Source: Microbacterium candidum
GTDB lineage: Bacteria; Actinomycetota; Actinomycetes; Actinomycetales; Microbacteriaceae
Reading direction: 5' to 3'
Length of the DNA stretch: 64,000 nucleotides
Assembly: GCF_030315975.1 (NCBI RefSeq)
Contig: NZ_JASXSZ010000001.1
Span: 248,001-312,000 of the forward strand
Below the pieces are notes generated by a model. The model worked only from the letters and a program-made list of their open reading frames with translations, was not told where the DNA came from and searched no databases. The position numbers were made by a program, and so were the translations under genes. Shown here in pieces: positions 16,280 through 28,123 of this stretch. Within the stretch, counting starts at the first letter, position 1, and every line of letters starts with the position of its first letter.

Positions 16280-17569
16280 TCAGCGAACCTTCCGGATGGG
16301 GGCGATGAAGAACGCCGCGAGCGCAGCGGCGACAGCGGTGAAGATGAACAGCGGGGCGTAGCCGCCGGTCAGCAGGATGACGAGGGCTGCCAGGAACGGT
16401 CCCGCGATCTGCGGCCCGGTCGTCGCGACGTTGAGAAGGCCGAGATCGCGCGCTGTGTTCTCGGGGTCCGGGAGCACGAGGGTCATGATCGCCTGGTCGA
16501 CGGCCATGTAGACGCCGAAGAACAGCCCGACCACGACGGAGTAGGCCAGCATGCCGGTCCAGGTCGGCCAGATCGCCGGGATGAGCGCACCGGCCGCGAT
16601 GCCGAAGGATGCCACGATGACGAACACCTTGCGGCGGCCGAGGCGGTCAGACAGGGGACCGGAGACCAGGGATGCCACGACCGAGACGGCGAGGTTGATC
16701 GTGCCGAGCAGGGCGACCGCGGTCGCTGCATTGCCGCCGGGCAGATTCTTCGCACCGATGTAGTCGGTCAATGTGTAGAGCTGGTAGGTCGAGACCGTCC
16801 AGTACCCGATCATGATCGTCGCGCGCGACCAGAAGGCCCAAGCGAAGTCGTGGTCGCGCAGCGCCGTGAAGAAGTGGCGGATGGACTGCCGTTCGGCGAC
16901 GTTCTGCTCCGCATCCAGCTTCGCCGTCGGGTCGGGGGCGAGGAAGACGAGCAGCAGGGTGCCGACGATCAGCAGCGCGCCGATCAGGAGGTACGCCAGG
17001 ACCGGGGTGGCGATGAAGACGGGTGCGACGTTGAGCCCGTAAATGACGCCGACCGCCAACGCGAAGCTGGCGATGGCCGAGACGAAGCCTCGGCGCTGGG
17101 CGGGCACACGGTCGGGCATGACGGCGGTGATGACGGCCTGGAAGGCACTCATCGTCACCATGACGAGCAGATACGCGGCCGCGAGCCAGAACAGGCTCGT
17201 CATCCCGCCGAGGATCGCCAGCAGGACGAGCGCGACGATCGCGCTGATGAGCAGCCATGGCGCACGGCGACCGAAGCGACTGCGGGTGCGGTCGGAGAGC
17301 GCGCCGAAAACTGGGTTGCCGATCGCCGCGGCCGCGGCGCCGATGGATGCCAGGATGCCGTACGCGGCTACCTTGCCGGACGGGTCGATCGCCGCGATCT
17401 GCGTGGGGAGCACGATCTGCTGCATCCCCTGGAAGATCGCGTACATACCGGCGTTCGCCAGGAAGAACGTCACAACGAAGCGCGCGCCTCCGATGATCTT
17501 CGGTGCGCCCGCAGACGTTGCGGGTGCGGCGGACTGCTGGATGCCAGCAGGCTGGGTAGTGTCGGACAT
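16280..17569 (-). CDS. MFS transporter (sugar/GPH-like) of the esterase operon
   Basis: 429 residues, about twelve membrane spans. The loop motif FGALSDRTRSRFGRRAPWLL and its second-half echo VSGPLSDRLGRRKVFVIV are MFS A-motifs; GRRAPW is typical of GPH/SWEET-like disaccharide carriers. First gene of a two-gene operon with the carboxylesterase and divergent from a ROK regulator, so it is likely inducible by its own substrate. ATG at 17569 chosen; earlier starts would overlap the operator region. Confidence 0.88.
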   Translation of the reverse strand: MSDTTQPAGIQQSAAPATSAGAPKIIGGARFVVTFFLANAGMYAIFQGMQQIVLPTQIAAIDPSGKVAAYGILASIGAAAAAIGNPVFGALSDRTRSRFGRRAPWLLISAIVALVLLAILGGMTSLFWLAAAYLLVMVTMSAFQAVITAVMPDRVPAQRRGFVSAIASFALAVGVIYGLNVAPVFIATPVLAYLLIGALLIVGTLLLVFLAPDPTAKLDAEQNVAERQSIRHFFTALRDHDFAWAFWSRATIMIGYWTVSTYQLYTLTDYIGAKNLPGGNAATAVALLGTINLAVSVVASLVSGPLSDRLGRRKVFVIVASFGIAAGALIPAIWPTWTGMLAYSVVVGLFFGVYMAVDQAIMTLVLPDPENTARDLGLLNVATTGPQIAGPFLAALVILLTGGYAPLFIFTAVAAALAAFFIAPIRKVR

Positions 17570-17590
17570 CGGCGACCTCCTCGTCGTTGT

Positions 17591-17639
17591 GCTCAGTCGG
17601 GTGCTGAGCGGCTTCACGTATTATTTTCGGAGACCGAAA
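17591..17639. promoter_or_regulatory. Inverted repeats between the MFS and ROK genes (candidate ROK operators)
   Basis: Two repeats: GCTCAG-N7-CTGAGC at 17591-17609 and TTTCGG-AGA-CCGAAA at 17625-17639. The second lies 15 bases before the ROK ATG and between the two divergent genes. Assignment to the ROK protein is by position only. Confidence 0.5.
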
Positions 17640-17654
17640 CAAAAGTCAAGGGCT

Positions 17655-18851
17655 ATGCGCACTTCCATTGATCGCGGCCGCGGAACGGACCTCGCCGGCA
17701 TCCGTCGGGAGAACCTGCACCGCGTGCTCGACGTCGCCCGCACGGAGCCCGGCAGCAGCCAGAACGACATCGCCGCCCGCACCGGCCTCGGCATCGCCGC
17801 CGTGAGCTCGCTCGTCAACGAGCTGCTCGACGCGCAGATCCTCGTGCAGGGCGACGCCGCACCCACGCGCACGCGCGGTCGTCCCAAGCGCGCGGTCGAG
17901 CTCGCGGATGAGTGGGCCGACATCGTCGGTGTGTCCCTCGAGCGGGGACAGGTCGAGGCGCGCGCGGCGACGCTGCGGGGTCGCGAGCTCGGGCGAGCGG
18001 TGCGCTCCTTCCCGGCTCCCCCGTCGGTGGAGCACGCCGCATCCGCCATCCTCGCGGCGATCGACGAGGCGATCGATGGCCGCGTGCGCCCGTCCGGCGC
18101 GCCCCGCGTGGTCATCGCACTGCCCGGCGGCATTCGCTTCGACGGCATCGGCGCCACCGAACTCGAGTGGGTGGGAGAGTCGGCCGCCCCGCTGCTCGCG
18201 CCCCTGAGAGACCGGGGCTGGCCGGAGCCGATGGTCGGCAACGACGGCAGCCTCTCTGCATTCGCGGAGGCACGGTTCGGGGCGGCCGGCAGCCATGCGA
18301 ACGCCGTCGTGCTCTTCCTCGGACGAGGTCTCGGCGGGAGCGCGGTCATCGACGACGCGCTCATCCGAGGAGCAGCGACCGCCCCCGGGTTCGGGCACAC
18401 CGTGCTGGACCCGCACGGCGTCGAGTGCAATTGCGGACTTCGGGGGTGCGCGGAGCGCTCGGTCTCCCTGCTCCGCTTCGCCGAGCTGCTCGGCGAGCCG
18501 GAGATCCTGGAGACGACGACGAAGGCGGAGTACGCCGCCGAGCTCGACCTCCGAGCCGCAGGCGGAGACGAACGCGTGACCGCAGTACTGGCGGATGCGG
18601 CGACCGCGCTCGAGCAGCTCGGCGACATCGTCGCGTCGCTCCTGAACCCCGAGGTGGTCGTCCTCACCGGACCGGGAGCCTCGCTGGCGCCACGGATCCT
18701 CCCGGCACACGTCGGCAACACCCGGGTGCCAACGGCGCAGGGTCTGCTCGGGGACGAGGTCGTCATCCGCGGCGCCCTCGCCGCGGCGCAGGAGCTCGTC
18801 CTGTCCGATCCGTTCCTCACGGGCGACCCGGCAGCAGAGGAGTGGGTCTAG
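17655..18851 (+). CDS. ROK family transcriptional regulator
   Basis: 398 residues. N-terminal winged helix ENLHRVLDVARTEPGSSQNDIAARTGLGIAAVSSLVNELLDAQILV, then a ROK sugar-kinase-like domain with the zinc motif HTVLDPHGVECNCGLRGCAE. The glucokinase catalytic Asp region reads VVIALPGGIRFDG, which departs from the kinase pattern, so a sugar-responsive repressor without kinase activity is likely. Divergent from the MFS-esterase operon and probably its repressor. Confidence 0.9.
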   Translation: MRTSIDRGRGTDLAGIRRENLHRVLDVARTEPGSSQNDIAARTGLGIAAVSSLVNELLDAQILVQGDAAPTRTRGRPKRAVELADEWADIVGVSLERGQVEARAATLRGRELGRAVRSFPAPPSVEHAASAILAAIDEAIDGRVRPSGAPRVVIALPGGIRFDGIGATELEWVGESAAPLLAPLRDRGWPEPMVGNDGSLSAFAEARFGAAGSHANAVVLFLGRGLGGSAVIDDALIRGAATAPGFGHTVLDPHGVECNCGLRGCAERSVSLLRFAELLGEPEILETTTKAEYAAELDLRAAGGDERVTAVLADAATALEQLGDIVASLLNPEVVVLTGPGASLAPRILPAHVGNTRVPTAQGLLGDEVVIRGALAAAQELVLSDPFLTGDPAAEEWV

Positions 18852-18891
18852 GGCTCGTGCGGAGGCGTCGCGGCGAGGCGCCGGAGGCGGC

Positions 18892-21259
<2,368 letters not shown>

Positions 21260-21329
21260 GCGCGCAAGTCAACCACAGCTGATGGATGAAATGACGAAGC
21301 TCGAGAACCTTTTGGTGCCGAACCTCTGA

Positions 21330-21353
21330 CTTTTGACGAAAGGCTTGCAAAAG
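21330..21353. promoter_or_regulatory. Candidate operator/promoter for the sugar-oxidation operon
   Basis: CTTTTG at 21330-21335 and CAAAAG at 21348-21353 form a spaced inverted repeat 20 bases before the first gene's ATG; TTGACG within it (21333-21338) could be a -35. An additional CTTTTGG occurs at about 21309. Assignment is by position only. Confidence 0.35.
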
Positions 21354-21372
21354 ATCATGGGGTTGGATCAGA

Positions 21373-22503
21373 ATGAGCCGTATGACGACGGAAGTCAGCC
21401 CCAGCCGCATTGACGCGGACACCCGCACCGCCATCAGCGCGGGCATCATCGGCGGCGGATTCATGGGCCGTGTCCACGCCCACGCTGCACGCGTGAACGC
21501 CGCACGTCTCGCCGAAATCGCCGCTTCGACACCGGCGCGAGCCGCCGCGTACAGCGACGAACTCGGCTTCGAGGCCGCCGCCGAGAGCGCCGATGAACTC
21601 ATCGCGTCGCCTGACGTCGACATCGTGCACATCTGCACCCCGAACGGCACGCACGCGCTGCTCGCCGCGGCCGCGCTTGCGGCGGGCAAGCACGTGATCT
21701 GCGAGAAGCCGCTCGCCGTCGCCGTCGCCGATGCTGAGGCGCTGACGGCGCAGGCGGATGCAGCCGGGCTCGTCGCCGCCGTCCCCTTCGTCTACCGGTA
21801 CCACCCGATGGTGCGCGAGGCCCGCGCCCGAGTCGCTCGTGGAGACCTCGGAATGCTCCTCAGTGTCGACGCCGGATACCTGCAGGACTGGATGCTACTG
21901 CCGACCGATGACGACTGGCGGGCGACATCGGCGGCCGGCGGATCGTCGCGCGCGTTCGCCGACATCGGCTCGCACCTGTGCGACCTCCTCGAGTTCATCG
22001 CCGGGGAGCGCATCGTGCGGCTGAGCGCCCGCACGCGGCGCATCTTCGACGAGCGCGGCGGCCGCGCGGTCGAGAACGAGGACATCGTCGCGATCCTCGT
22101 AGAAACCGCCTCGGGCGCGATCGGCACTCTGCTCATCTCGCAGATGGCGGCCGGCCGCCGCAACGCGCTCACCGTGGAGCTGCACGGCTCGAACGAGAGC
22201 CTGCGGTTCGACCAGGAGAACCCCGAGCGCCTGTGGCTCGGCGGACGGACCGAGTCCCGCGTGATCGTGCGCGATCCGGCAACCGCCGCCCCCGACTCCG
22301 CGCGCCTGCAGCCGGTGCCGGCCGGGCACGCGATGGGCTACCAGGACGCCTTCGACAACTTCATCGCCGATGCCTATGCCGCCGTGCGAGGCGAGGCGCC
22401 CGAAGGCATGCCGGTGTTCGCGGACGGGCTGCGCGCCGCACGCCTCACCGAAGCCGTGCTGGAGTCCGCCGCGAGCGGCCGTTGGATCGAGACAGGAGAA
22501 TGA
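21373..22503 (+). CDS. Gfo/Idh/MocA family NAD-dependent oxidoreductase
   Basis: 376 residues. Rossmann motif AGIIGGGFMGRVHAHAARVN, the family hallmark HVICEKPLAVAVADAEAL with the catalytic Lys of EKP, and a C-terminal sheet domain. Family enzymes oxidise inositols or sugar hydroxyls, including the C3-OH of glycosides (DgpA type). First gene of the operon; its TGA overlaps the next ATG. Start is 21373 or 21382; both are in frame and neither has a strong ribosome site. Confidence 0.9.
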   Translation: MSRMTTEVSPSRIDADTRTAISAGIIGGGFMGRVHAHAARVNAARLAEIAASTPARAAAYSDELGFEAAAESADELIASPDVDIVHICTPNGTHALLAAAALAAGKHVICEKPLAVAVADAEALTAQADAAGLVAAVPFVYRYHPMVREARARVARGDLGMLLSVDAGYLQDWMLLPTDDDWRATSAAGGSSRAFADIGSHLCDLLEFIAGERIVRLSARTRRIFDERGGRAVENEDIVAILVETASGAIGTLLISQMAAGRRNALTVELHGSNESLRFDQENPERLWLGGRTESRVIVRDPATAAPDSARLQPVPAGHAMGYQDAFDNFIADAYAAVRGEAPEGMPVFADGLRAARLTEAVLESAASGRWIETGE

Positions 22504-22505
22504 CG

Positions 22506-24002
22506 ATGCCCACCTACGACTACGTGATCGTCGGCAGCGGAATCAACGGCGCCATCGCTGCCGCACAACTGCACGAGGACCTGCCGGAGGCGTCGATTCT
22601 CGTGGTCGAAGCGGGTCGCCACATCACTGCACACGACGGCGAGCACCTCGTCGAGGCCGACGAGAACGCGATGAACGCGTCGTACGAGGACCTCATGCGT
22701 CGCGCCCGTCAGATCGAATACGTCAAGGGTGCCGTGTCGATGAACGACATCGAGGGCGACCGCTGGGCGGCAGACATGACCGGCGTCTTCCCGGCGGCCT
22801 TCCTCGGGCACAACTTCGCCGAATTCCCGGGCGCCTCCATCGCATGGAACATCGGCGGGATGGGCGTGCACTGGACGTGCGCGACGCCGTGGCCATACGC
22901 CCACGAGATCCCCGACTTCCTGCCTCGCGACGAATGGGAAGCCGACCTCGAGACCGCCCGCAGGCACCTGCGCACCTACAACGGACCGCTGCTGTCGGGG
23001 GGATGGTCGAACCCCTTCACCGAGCCGATGTTCGCGGCCCTGCGTGAAGCTGTGCCGAGCCCGGACCCCGACCGCCAGTTCGGCTACATGCCGATGGCCG
23101 GGGTTGCGCACCCCGACCGGCCGTTCGCGCGCACGGGCCCCCGCGACATCGCGCCATTCCTCTTCGACGGCAGTGTCCCGAACGTCACCCTCGTGACCGG
23201 CGTGCTCACCACGCGCGTGCTGCACGAGGGCGGAGTCGTCACCGGGATCGCCGGGCGTGACGTCGTCACTGGAGAGGAGAGCGTGTACACCGGCCGTCAG
23301 TACGTGATCGCCGCGGACGCGCTGCGCACCCCGCAGCTGCTGTGGGCCTCCGACATCCGGCCCGATGCTCTGGGCGTTCGCCTCAACGAGCACGCATCGA
23401 TCGACGGCGACGTCGTCATCGACGGGACCCGGTTCGGGCTGACGGATGCCGACATCCCCACCCCGCCCGACGGCGAGCCGTTCATCGGGTCCTACTGGAG
23501 CCCGTCCATCGGCGAGGCCCGCCCCGCGCACGGCCAGCTGATGGAGCGTGACGTCGACGGCATGGGCCACGTGCTGGGGGTCGGTTGGTACTGCGTCACG
23601 GAGATCCGCCCTGAGAACCGCATCGAGTTCTCCGAGGAGCTCACCGATTCTCTCGGGATGCCGCACATGACCGTGCACTTCTCGTACTCCGCAAAGGACC
23701 TCGAGGTGATCGAGCGCACCAAGGAGGTGCAGCGCGCCGCCGCCAATGCGATCGGCGACTTCGGAGAGCGCGAGGGCGAACTGCTGCCGCCCGGAGCATC
23801 TCTGCATTACACCGGCACCGTTCGCATGGGACCCGTCGACGACGGCACCAGCGTGTGCGGCACCGACGGGCGCGTGTGGGGTTTCGACAACCTCTTCCTG
23901 CTCGGCAACGGCGTGGTTCCCACCGCACTGACCTGCAACTCCACCCTCACCGGCGCGACGCTCACCATCCGCATCGTGCGCGCGCTCGTCGCCGCCAACT
24001 GA
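22506..24002 (+). CDS. GMC/pyranose-oxidase-like FAD oxidoreductase
   Basis: 498 residues. FAD motif VIVGSGINGAIAAAQL (7-22), VVEAGRH, then NIGGMGVHWTCATPWP with His122 at the position where fungal pyranose 2-oxidase links FAD through a THW His. The C-terminal catalytic pair appears as His434 (LHYTGTVRMG) and Asn478 (LTCNSTLTGATLTIR). This branch contains bacterial C-glycoside/glucose 3-oxidases such as CarA of Microbacterium, so oxidation of a sugar C2 or C3 hydroxyl is expected. I prefer the ATG 22506, with AGGAG 7 bases upstream, over the overlapping ATG 22500. Confidence 0.88.
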   Translation: MPTYDYVIVGSGINGAIAAAQLHEDLPEASILVVEAGRHITAHDGEHLVEADENAMNASYEDLMRRARQIEYVKGAVSMNDIEGDRWAADMTGVFPAAFLGHNFAEFPGASIAWNIGGMGVHWTCATPWPYAHEIPDFLPRDEWEADLETARRHLRTYNGPLLSGGWSNPFTEPMFAALREAVPSPDPDRQFGYMPMAGVAHPDRPFARTGPRDIAPFLFDGSVPNVTLVTGVLTTRVLHEGGVVTGIAGRDVVTGEESVYTGRQYVIAADALRTPQLLWASDIRPDALGVRLNEHASIDGDVVIDGTRFGLTDADIPTPPDGEPFIGSYWSPSIGEARPAHGQLMERDVDGMGHVLGVGWYCVTEIRPENRIEFSEELTDSLGMPHMTVHFSYSAKDLEVIERTKEVQRAAANAIGDFGEREGELLPPGASLHYTGTVRMGPVDDGTSVCGTDGRVWGFDNLFLLGNGVVPTALTCNSTLTGATLTIRIVRALVAAN

Positions 24003-24051
24003 CCCTGTCCACCCGAAACACCCACCACACACCATTAAGGAGCTGATCAGG

Positions 24052-25365
24052 ATGACTCACCTGACCACGCGACGCCGAGCGACGACGCTCGGCGTCGCAG
24101 TCCTCGCCACCGCATTGATGCTCACCGGCTGCGGCCGGTCCGGCGGAGACACCAGCAGCAGCGCGTCGACCGGACCCGCAGTCAACGACAAACCCGCCAC
24201 CGGCACCGTCCAGCTCTGGTCAGAGGGCGCCGACGGCGACAAGCTGCCGACGATGATCGCGGAGTTCAAGAAGGCCAATCCGAACGTCGACATCCAGCTG
24301 ACCAAGGTGCCGCAGGACCAGTTCGCGTCCAAGATGACCGCCGCGATCACCGCGGGCACCGTGCCCGACCTCATCTTCAGCTTCACGGAAGACCAGGCCG
24401 CGTTGCTCGCCACGGGCGGCTTCGACACCGTCCCCGCTGGCCTCGTCAACGAGTCCGACTTCTTTCCGGGTATCTGGGCGAACTCCGTGACCGCCGGCAA
24501 GCAGTACGGCGTTCCGTGGTACACGTACGCGAACATGCTGATCTACCGCAGCGATCTCGCCCAGAAGGCGGGCATCACCGCCGCGCCTGCGACGTGGGAC
24601 GAGCAGAAGGCATTCGCCCAGAAGCTCAAGGACTCCGGCGTCGCCGACCCGCTGGTGCTGGCGGTCAATTACGACAAGTACTCCGCCGGGCAGCTCCAGG
24701 TGATGGCGGCGCAGAACGGCGGTTCGTTCCTGAACGCCGACAAGACCAAGTGGACGCTCGACGACCCGAAGGTCGTCCAGGCGCTCGACTACTGGGCGGG
24801 TCTCATCAAGTCGGGCCTCTCGTCGGCCGACGGCCCTGCCTTCCTCGACACGGTGCCGTGGATGAGCTCGGGCAAGTCCGCCACGATCGTCGATGGCGGC
24901 CCGTGGTTCGCGTCGTGGTTCGATGGCGCGAACGGCCAGGGCTGGAACGACGCGCACATGACGTACGCGCAGAACCCGTCCGGCCCCTCGGGCGGCAAGG
25001 GCGCGACGACCGGCGGCGGCAGCTGGATGGTCCCGACGGACGCCAAGAACAAGGATGCCGCGTGGAAGTTCGTGCGGTGGATGTCCGAGGCTCCGCAGCA
25101 GGTGGAGTGGTTCAAGATCTTCGGCAACATGCCGGCGCTGAAGACGGCGTGGAACGACCCGGCCCTCAAGGGCAAGATGCTCGACCAGGTGCACGAGGCG
25201 CTGAACTACGGCGTCGCTCAGCCGAACGTCGCCACGTGGAACCAGGTGGGGCAGATCATCGGTCAGCAGATGGAGAAGGTCGTCCGCGGCGGTGTGACCG
25301 CCCAGGCGGCCCTCGACGAGGCGCAGAAGCAGGCCGAAGCCATCGGCGTCGCTGGGAAGCAATAG
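24052..25365 (+). CDS. CUT1 sugar ABC transporter substrate-binding lipoprotein
   Basis: 437 residues. Lipoprotein signal with lipobox LTGC (Cys about 25), Ser/Thr-rich linker, then a type 1 extracellular binding fold: GTVQLWSEGADGDKLPTMIAEFKKANPNVDIQ, DLIFSFTEDQAALLATGGFD, GSWMVPTDAKNKDAAWKFVRWM. Delivers a carbohydrate or glycoside to the two permeases downstream. No ATPase gene is in the island, so a shared MsiK-type ATPase elsewhere is expected. Confidence 0.94.
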   Translation: MTHLTTRRRATTLGVAVLATALMLTGCGRSGGDTSSSASTGPAVNDKPATGTVQLWSEGADGDKLPTMIAEFKKANPNVDIQLTKVPQDQFASKMTAAITAGTVPDLIFSFTEDQAALLATGGFDTVPAGLVNESDFFPGIWANSVTAGKQYGVPWYTYANMLIYRSDLAQKAGITAAPATWDEQKAFAQKLKDSGVADPLVLAVNYDKYSAGQLQVMAAQNGGSFLNADKTKWTLDDPKVVQALDYWAGLIKSGLSSADGPAFLDTVPWMSSGKSATIVDGGPWFASWFDGANGQGWNDAHMTYAQNPSGPSGGKGATTGGGSWMVPTDAKNKDAAWKFVRWMSEAPQQVEWFKIFGNMPALKTAWNDPALKGKMLDQVHEALNYGVAQPNVATWNQVGQIIGQQMEKVVRGGVTAQAALDEAQKQAEAIGVAGKQ

Positions 25366-25369
25366 ACCG

Positions 25370-26332
25370 ATGTCTGTGACCGCCACGCGGGCAATGGTCA
25401 CCTCTGGGGCGTCCGACGGACGTCCCAGAGGGACCGGCCCGGCCCGTCGCATCCAGGAAGGCTCCCGCTCCGAGACGGCCACCGCGTGGCTGTTCCTCGT
25501 GCCGTTCCTTGTGATCTTCGTGGTCTTCACCGCGATCCCGACAATCATCGCCTTCGGCACGAGCCTCACCGACATGCGGGCTCGCGACATCCGCAACCCG
25601 TTCGACGTCAACATCACCGGCCTCGCATCGTACGGCTCGATCCTCGCCGACCCCAGCTTCCAGCGGGCGTTCTGGAACACGGTCCTGTTCGTCGTGCTGT
25701 GCGTCCCGCTGAGCATGGCGCTCGGGTTCGCGCTCGCCGTCATGCTCAACAGCGCCATCCGGCGCCTGCGCACGTTCTTCCGCGCCGCGGTCTACGCTCC
25801 GGTCATCACGAACATCGTGGCTGCGGCCGTCATCTGGCAGTACGCGTTCTCGATCTCGGGGCCGGTCAACAACGCCCTCTCGAACATCGGCATCGAGGCC
25901 GTCAACTGGCTGGGGCAGCCACAGTGGGCGTTCGGCACCGTCGTGATGATGGGCGTGTGGCGTACCGCAGGTACGTGCATGGTGCTGTTCCTGGCCGGAT
26001 TGCAGGCCGTGCCCGAAGAGATATACGAAGCGGCGCAGACCGACGGGGCGTCGGGCGCCCGCAGGCTGTGGTCGATCACGCTTCCCCTGCTGCGTCCGAC
26101 GACGCTGCTGGTCACCGTCCTCATGACGGTGTCGTTCCTGAACATCTTCGAGGAGCCGTTCCTGCTCACGAAGGGCGGGCCGCTGAGCGCGACCACGTCG
26201 ATCGCGCTGTGGGTCTACCAGCAGTTCGGCTTCGGCAACATCTCGGCGTCCATGGCGGGCTCCGTGGTGCTGCTGATCCTCGTCGGGGTCGTCGCCGTCA
26301 TCCAGTTCCGAATGCTGAGGCCGAAGCATTGA
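25370..26332 (+). CDS. ABC sugar transporter permease (MalF/UgpA type)
   Basis: 320 residues, six membrane helices after a 35-residue cytoplasmic head. The EAA loop reads EEIYEAAQTDGASGARRLWSITLPLLRP, the contact site for the ATPase. Starts 4 bases after the binding-protein stop; the stop overlaps the TTG start of the partner permease. Forms the heterodimeric channel with the next gene. Confidence 0.94.
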   Translation: MSVTATRAMVTSGASDGRPRGTGPARRIQEGSRSETATAWLFLVPFLVIFVVFTAIPTIIAFGTSLTDMRARDIRNPFDVNITGLASYGSILADPSFQRAFWNTVLFVVLCVPLSMALGFALAVMLNSAIRRLRTFFRAAVYAPVITNIVAAAVIWQYAFSISGPVNNALSNIGIEAVNWLGQPQWAFGTVVMMGVWRTAGTCMVLFLAGLQAVPEEIYEAAQTDGASGARRLWSITLPLLRPTTLLVTVLMTVSFLNIFEEPFLLTKGGPLSATTSIALWVYQQFGFGNISASMAGSVVLLILVGVVAVIQFRMLRPKH

Positions 26333-27156
26333 ACAAGACATCGCCCACCCGTCTCGCCCTCACCTACACGGCGCTCACCGTCATCACGGTGCTCATGCTG
26401 CTGCCTTTCGTCTGGGTGTTCTTCGGCTCGTTCAAGACACAGGCCGAGTTCTTCCACGACCCCGGGGCCTGGCTCCCGACGTCGTTCCAGGTGCAGAACT
26501 ACGTGAAGCTGTTCACCGACGGCGGCTTCGGCACGTACATGGCGAACAGCATCATCGTGGCCGTCGTCGTCGTGCTCGCCAACGTCCTCTTCGCGGCGAT
26601 GGCGGGATACGCCCTCGCGAAGCTGCGATTCCGCGGCAAGAGATTCGTCTTCCCCCTCGTGATCGTGTCGATGATCGTGCCCTACGTCGCGCTGTTCGTG
26701 CCGCAGTTCGTCATCGTTGTGCAGATGGGGCTGGTCAACACCCTCATCGCGATCATGCTGCCGCTGCTGGTCATGCCGCTCAGCGTGTTCATCATGCGAC
26801 AGTTCGCGCACGGCGTGCCGTTCGAGCTCATGGAGGCCGCACGCCTGGACGGCGCAGGTGAGGCGCGGATCTTCTTCCGCGTGTTCCTGCCCCTATGCGG
26901 CCCCGGTCTCGCGACGGTGGCGATCCTGTCGTTCCTCTCAGCCTGGAACAACTTCCTGTGGCCACTGGTGGTCGCGCAGTCGCAGGACGTATACACGGCA
27001 CCCGTCGGACTGGCGGTCGCTTCGCAGGCGTCCAACACGATCAACTTCGGCGTGCTCCTGGCCGGTTCCATGGTCGTCCTGCTGCCGATCCTCATCCTGT
27101 TCCTCTTTCTCCAGAAGTACTTCATCCAGGGCGTCGCCACGGCGGGCCTCAAGTAG
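26329..27156 (+). CDS. ABC sugar transporter permease (MalG/UgpE type), TTG start
   Basis: 275 residues, six membrane helices, with EAA loop FELMEAARLDGAGEARIFFRVFLPLCGP. The only suitable start is the TTG at 26329, overlapping the TGA of the partner gene (TTGA), with TGAGG about 9 bases upstream; the rest of the long frame 5' of it is a shadow. Ends KYFIQGVATAGLK, the standard MalG-type C-terminus. Confidence 0.92.
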   Translation: MNKTSPTRLALTYTALTVITVLMLLPFVWVFFGSFKTQAEFFHDPGAWLPTSFQVQNYVKLFTDGGFGTYMANSIIVAVVVVLANVLFAAMAGYALAKLRFRGKRFVFPLVIVSMIVPYVALFVPQFVIVVQMGLVNTLIAIMLPLLVMPLSVFIMRQFAHGVPFELMEAARLDGAGEARIFFRVFLPLCGPGLATVAILSFLSAWNNFLWPLVVAQSQDVYTAPVGLAVASQASNTINFGVLLAGSMVVLLPILILFLFLQKYFIQGVATAGLK

Positions 27157-27175
27157 TCAGAAAGGCTGTCTCCTC

Positions 27176-28123
27176 GTGCAGATGAAAGACGCGAAATTCG
27201 CACTCAACGCGATTCAGTGGATCAATGTGAAGGCCGACCCGGACGATCTCGACAGCGAGAGCCTGTGGCGCTTCACCGATCCCACCTTCATCGCCGAATA
27301 TCCCGGCGTGCTGCGTGCGATCCGGGATGCCGGCTTCGCCGCCACGATGCTCGAGGTGCTCGAGACGCAGACGCTGCAGAACTACGAGGCGATGATCAAG
27401 GATGCGGACCTCAAGGTCGCGCCGGGCTACGTGCAGGTGCCGCTGGCGTCCGAGCACGGCGGACGTCTCGAGCGCGGCACCAACGAACGCATCCACTGGT
27501 TCGACTCGGTCCGGCGCAAGGCAGAGGAGTCCAACTACATGGGCCTGTCGCGTATCTTCCTCGCGGCCGAGGTGAATCAGGATGCCATCCGATGGCAGCG
27601 CCCCGCGGTCGGATACGACTTCTCTCAGGATCGTCTCGACGAGCTCACCGATCTCATCGACGAGGCAGTCGATGTGCTCAACGCCGAGGGCGTCAGGCCC
27701 GGACTGCACAATCACGTGGGGACGTGGATCGAAACCGAAGCCGAGTACGAACACGTGCTGAACAGCATCGGCGCGTCGCGTCTCGGCGCCGCGTTCGACA
27801 TCGGCCACCTGGAGTGGGCCGGCATCGACGCGAAGGCCGCGCTCGCCACGTGGGGCGACCGGGTGCAGGATGTCCATCTCAAGGATCTCGACCTCGGCAT
27901 AGCCCGGCGCAGCCGCGAGGAGGGCCTCACCTACGAGCGCGCCACCGATCTCGGCCTCTACAAGGAGCCGGGACTCGGAGACCTCGATCTGCCCGACATC
28001 ATGTCGGCTCTGCCTGACGATTTCGGGGGCTGGGTGTTGATCGAGGTCGACCGGGCGTCGATGGACCCGGTCGACAGCGCCCACTACACAGCACGCTGGG
28101 TGCGCGAGACGATGGCCTCATGA
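27176..28123 (+). CDS. Sugar phosphate isomerase/epimerase-family TIM barrel (first of two)
   Basis: 315 residues. AP-endonuclease-2/xylose-isomerase-like barrel: FALNAIQWINV, PGLHNHVGTWIETEAEYEHVL, LGAAFDIGHLEWAGID, VQDVHLKDLDLG and a late Glu in GWVLIEVDRAS give the usual His/Asp/His/Glu metal-site set. Relatives are IolE-like dehydratases, epimerases and 3-keto-glycoside-cleaving enzymes. Start GTG 27176 or ATG 27182. The stop overlaps the next gene (ATGA). Confidence 0.85.
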   Translation: MQMKDAKFALNAIQWINVKADPDDLDSESLWRFTDPTFIAEYPGVLRAIRDAGFAATMLEVLETQTLQNYEAMIKDADLKVAPGYVQVPLASEHGGRLERGTNERIHWFDSVRRKAEESNYMGLSRIFLAAEVNQDAIRWQRPAVGYDFSQDRLDELTDLIDEAVDVLNAEGVRPGLHNHVGTWIETEAEYEHVLNSIGASRLGAAFDIGHLEWAGIDAKAALATWGDRVQDVHLKDLDLGIARRSREEGLTYERATDLGLYKEPGLGDLDLPDIMSALPDDFGGWVLIEVDRASMDPVDSAHYTARWVRETMAS

